Shown here: one piece after another, positions 7,565 to 8,512 of the stretch
Layout of the letters: each line of letters opens with the position of its first letter
Position numbering within the stretch: position 1 is the first letter of the stretch
NCBI GenBank assembly: GCA_013205525.1
Contig: JABMMR010000320.1
Location: 1-8,512 of the forward strand
Source: Burkholderiales bacterium
Lineage (GTDB): Bacteria; Pseudomonadota; Gammaproteobacteria; Burkholderiales; Burkholderiaceae_C
DNA: 8,512 bases
Reading direction: 5' to 3'
Program-made: the position numbers and the translations under genes
Notes under the pieces: generated by a model
Databases searched by the model: none
The model's input: the letters and a program-made list of their open reading frames with translations, nothing else
Told to the model about the DNA's origin: nothing

Positions 7565-8392
7565 ATGAATGCACCCGCAGAAGTTTCCGTCATGAACCAC
7601 CGGCACGACACACTGGGTGACGGCATGTCGCCCCCTTTGCCTCAGCCGCAAAAATTCAGCAATGTGCAGGATGAGCGCTTGCATCGAAAACAAATGCTGG
7701 CAGCAGCTTTTCGTTTGTTTTCGCGTTTTGGTTTTGACGAAGGCGTAGCCGGACACATCACGGCTCGCGACCCTGAGTTCACAGACACGTTTTGGGTCAA
7801 CCCTTTTGGGGTGCACTTCAGTCAGATCAAGGTCTCCAACCTGATTCGCGTGGACCACCGTGGCAATGTGGTGGAAGGCGTGTTGCCTGTGAACGAGGCC
7901 GCGTTTGCCATTCATTCACGAATTCATGATGCCCGCCCCGATGTGGTGGCCGCAGCTCACACCCATGCGCCGCATGGCCGTGCTTGGTCCACCTTGGGTA
8001 AGCCCTTGGACATCATCTCCTTGGATTCATGCGCGTTTTATAACAGCCATGTGGTGTATGACGATTTTGATGGCGTGGTGCTTGAGTTGGAAGAGGGCGT
8101 TCGGATTGCCAAAGCCTTGGGTCAAAACCGAGGTGTGATTTTGCAAAACCATGGCTTGCTCACGGTGGGGGACTCGGTGGAAGCCGCCGCTTGGTGGTAC
8201 ATCGCCATGGAGCGCTGCTGTCAGGTGCAGTTATTGGCAGAGGCCGCGTCGCATGGCAAGCCCTTGAAAATGGTCAGCAAAGCGGCTGCCGAACAAGCCT
8301 TCCCCATCGTGGGTTCTTCTTACGCCGGTTGGTTCCAATTTCAACCTTTATTGGCCCGTATTTCTAAAGATCAGCCCGATTTATTCGATTGA
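7565..8392 (+). CDS. Class II aldolase/adducin family protein, substrate unknown
   Basis: A 275-residue cytoplasmic protein of the zinc-dependent class II aldolase/adducin fold (relatives include L-fuculose-phosphate aldolase and L-ribulose-5-phosphate 4-epimerase). The start ATG has GGAGA (7553-7557) 7 nt upstream. After a variable N-terminus of about 40 residues the fold starts at RKQMLAAAFRLFSRFGF. Likely metal and catalytic residues are present: Glu111 in NEAAFAIH, His132 and His134 in AHTHAPHG, and His196 in LQNHGLLTVG, so it is probably an enzyme rather than an adducin-like non-catalytic form. Sugar-phosphate specificity cannot be read from the sequence, and many bacterial members of this subgroup are uncharacterised. 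It begins 17 nt after lpdA with no terminator between, so it is probably the fourth gene of the operon. A functional link with OGDH is not known to me. Confidence 0.88.
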   Translation: MNAPAEVSVMNHRHDTLGDGMSPPLPQPQKFSNVQDERLHRKQMLAAAFRLFSRFGFDEGVAGHITARDPEFTDTFWVNPFGVHFSQIKVSNLIRVDHRGNVVEGVLPVNEAAFAIHSRIHDARPDVVAAAHTHAPHGRAWSTLGKPLDIISLDSCAFYNSHVVYDDFDGVVLELEEGVRIAKALGQNRGVILQNHGLLTVGDSVEAAAWWYIAMERCCQVQLLAEAASHGKPLKMVSKAAAEQAFPIVGSSYAGWFQFQPLLARISKDQPDLFD

Positions 8393-8419
8393 ATGTAGGG
8401 GCTGGCTGCATTTAACAGC

Positions 8420-8512
8420 ATGAAGAGTTCGCACCATGTGTATGTGGTCGAACTCGATTTTCGCGTTCTTCAAGAGCGCAAATTTTTAAAATCCAACCCT
8501 GATTACAAAACC
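8420..8512 (+). CDS. 5' end of a hypothetical protein, possibly GIY-YIG-like
   Basis: An ATG at 8420 opens a frame of 31 codons that remains open to the window end, starting MKSSHHVYVVELD and continuing with RVLQERKFLKSNPDY. The pattern VYVVEL followed by a charged helix and NPDY resembles, from memory, the start of small uncharacterised proteins with a GIY-YIG-like fold, but the diagnostic residues would lie beyond the edge. There is no clear SD; the nearest purine-rich stretch (AGGGG near 8397-8401) is too far upstream, so the start is uncertain. It begins 27 nt after the aldolase-family gene on the same strand and might belong to the same transcript. Confidence 0.5.
   Translation, partial: MKSSHHVYVVELDFRVLQERKFLKSNPDYKT

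Noticed and set aside
8405..8419. Possible terminator hairpin after the aldolase gene (GCTG/CAGC)
   Set aside because: The stem is only 4 bp with a 7-nt loop and no U-tract.

Overview
The window looks like a chromosomal housekeeping segment of a betaproteobacterium, probably Burkholderiales and perhaps Comamonadaceae. The basis is moderately high GC, protein sequences that read as betaproteobacterial 2-oxoglutarate dehydrogenase (OGDH) components, and a structured sucA leader of the kind known from Burkholderiales. Genus is not resolvable from the sequence alone. All genes are on the + strand.

Layout: (1) 1-1710 is the 3' part of prpE (propionyl-CoA synthetase), cut at its 5' end by the window edge. 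(2) 1711-1962 is the only sizeable non-coding stretch. It holds a tandem 10-bp repeat, a perfect 17-bp inverted repeat of the 'GGGGTCAGATTCC' type (a REP/RAYT-like mini-element, inferred), a candidate extended -10 promoter, and a roughly 110-nt leader with several hairpins ending at the sucA Shine-Dalgarno sequence. The leader is a good candidate for the sucA cis-regulatory RNA. (3) 1963-7547 is the complete OGDH operon: sucA (E1o), sucB (E2o) and lpdA (E3), with gaps of 12 and 11 nt. (4) 7565-8392 is a class II aldolase/adducin-family gene only 17 nt after lpdA, so probably co-transcribed. (5) 8420-8512 is the start of another + strand ORF, running off the window.

The three OGDH proteins form one complex. 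SucA decarboxylates 2-oxoglutarate with thiamine diphosphate, SucB moves the succinyl group from its lipoyl lysine to CoA, and Lpd reoxidises the dihydrolipoyl group with FAD and NAD+. The products are succinyl-CoA, CO2 and NADH. All expected catalytic residues are present and no gene shows a frameshift. PrpE makes propionyl-CoA, which can also feed succinyl-CoA or methylcitrate metabolism, but it is separated from sucA by the repeat and promoter and is likely a different transcription unit.

I do not see a new multi-gene system. The parts most worth a second look are the sucA leader RNA, the inverted-repeat element between prpE and the sucA promoter, and the aldolase-family gene attached to the OGDH operon.
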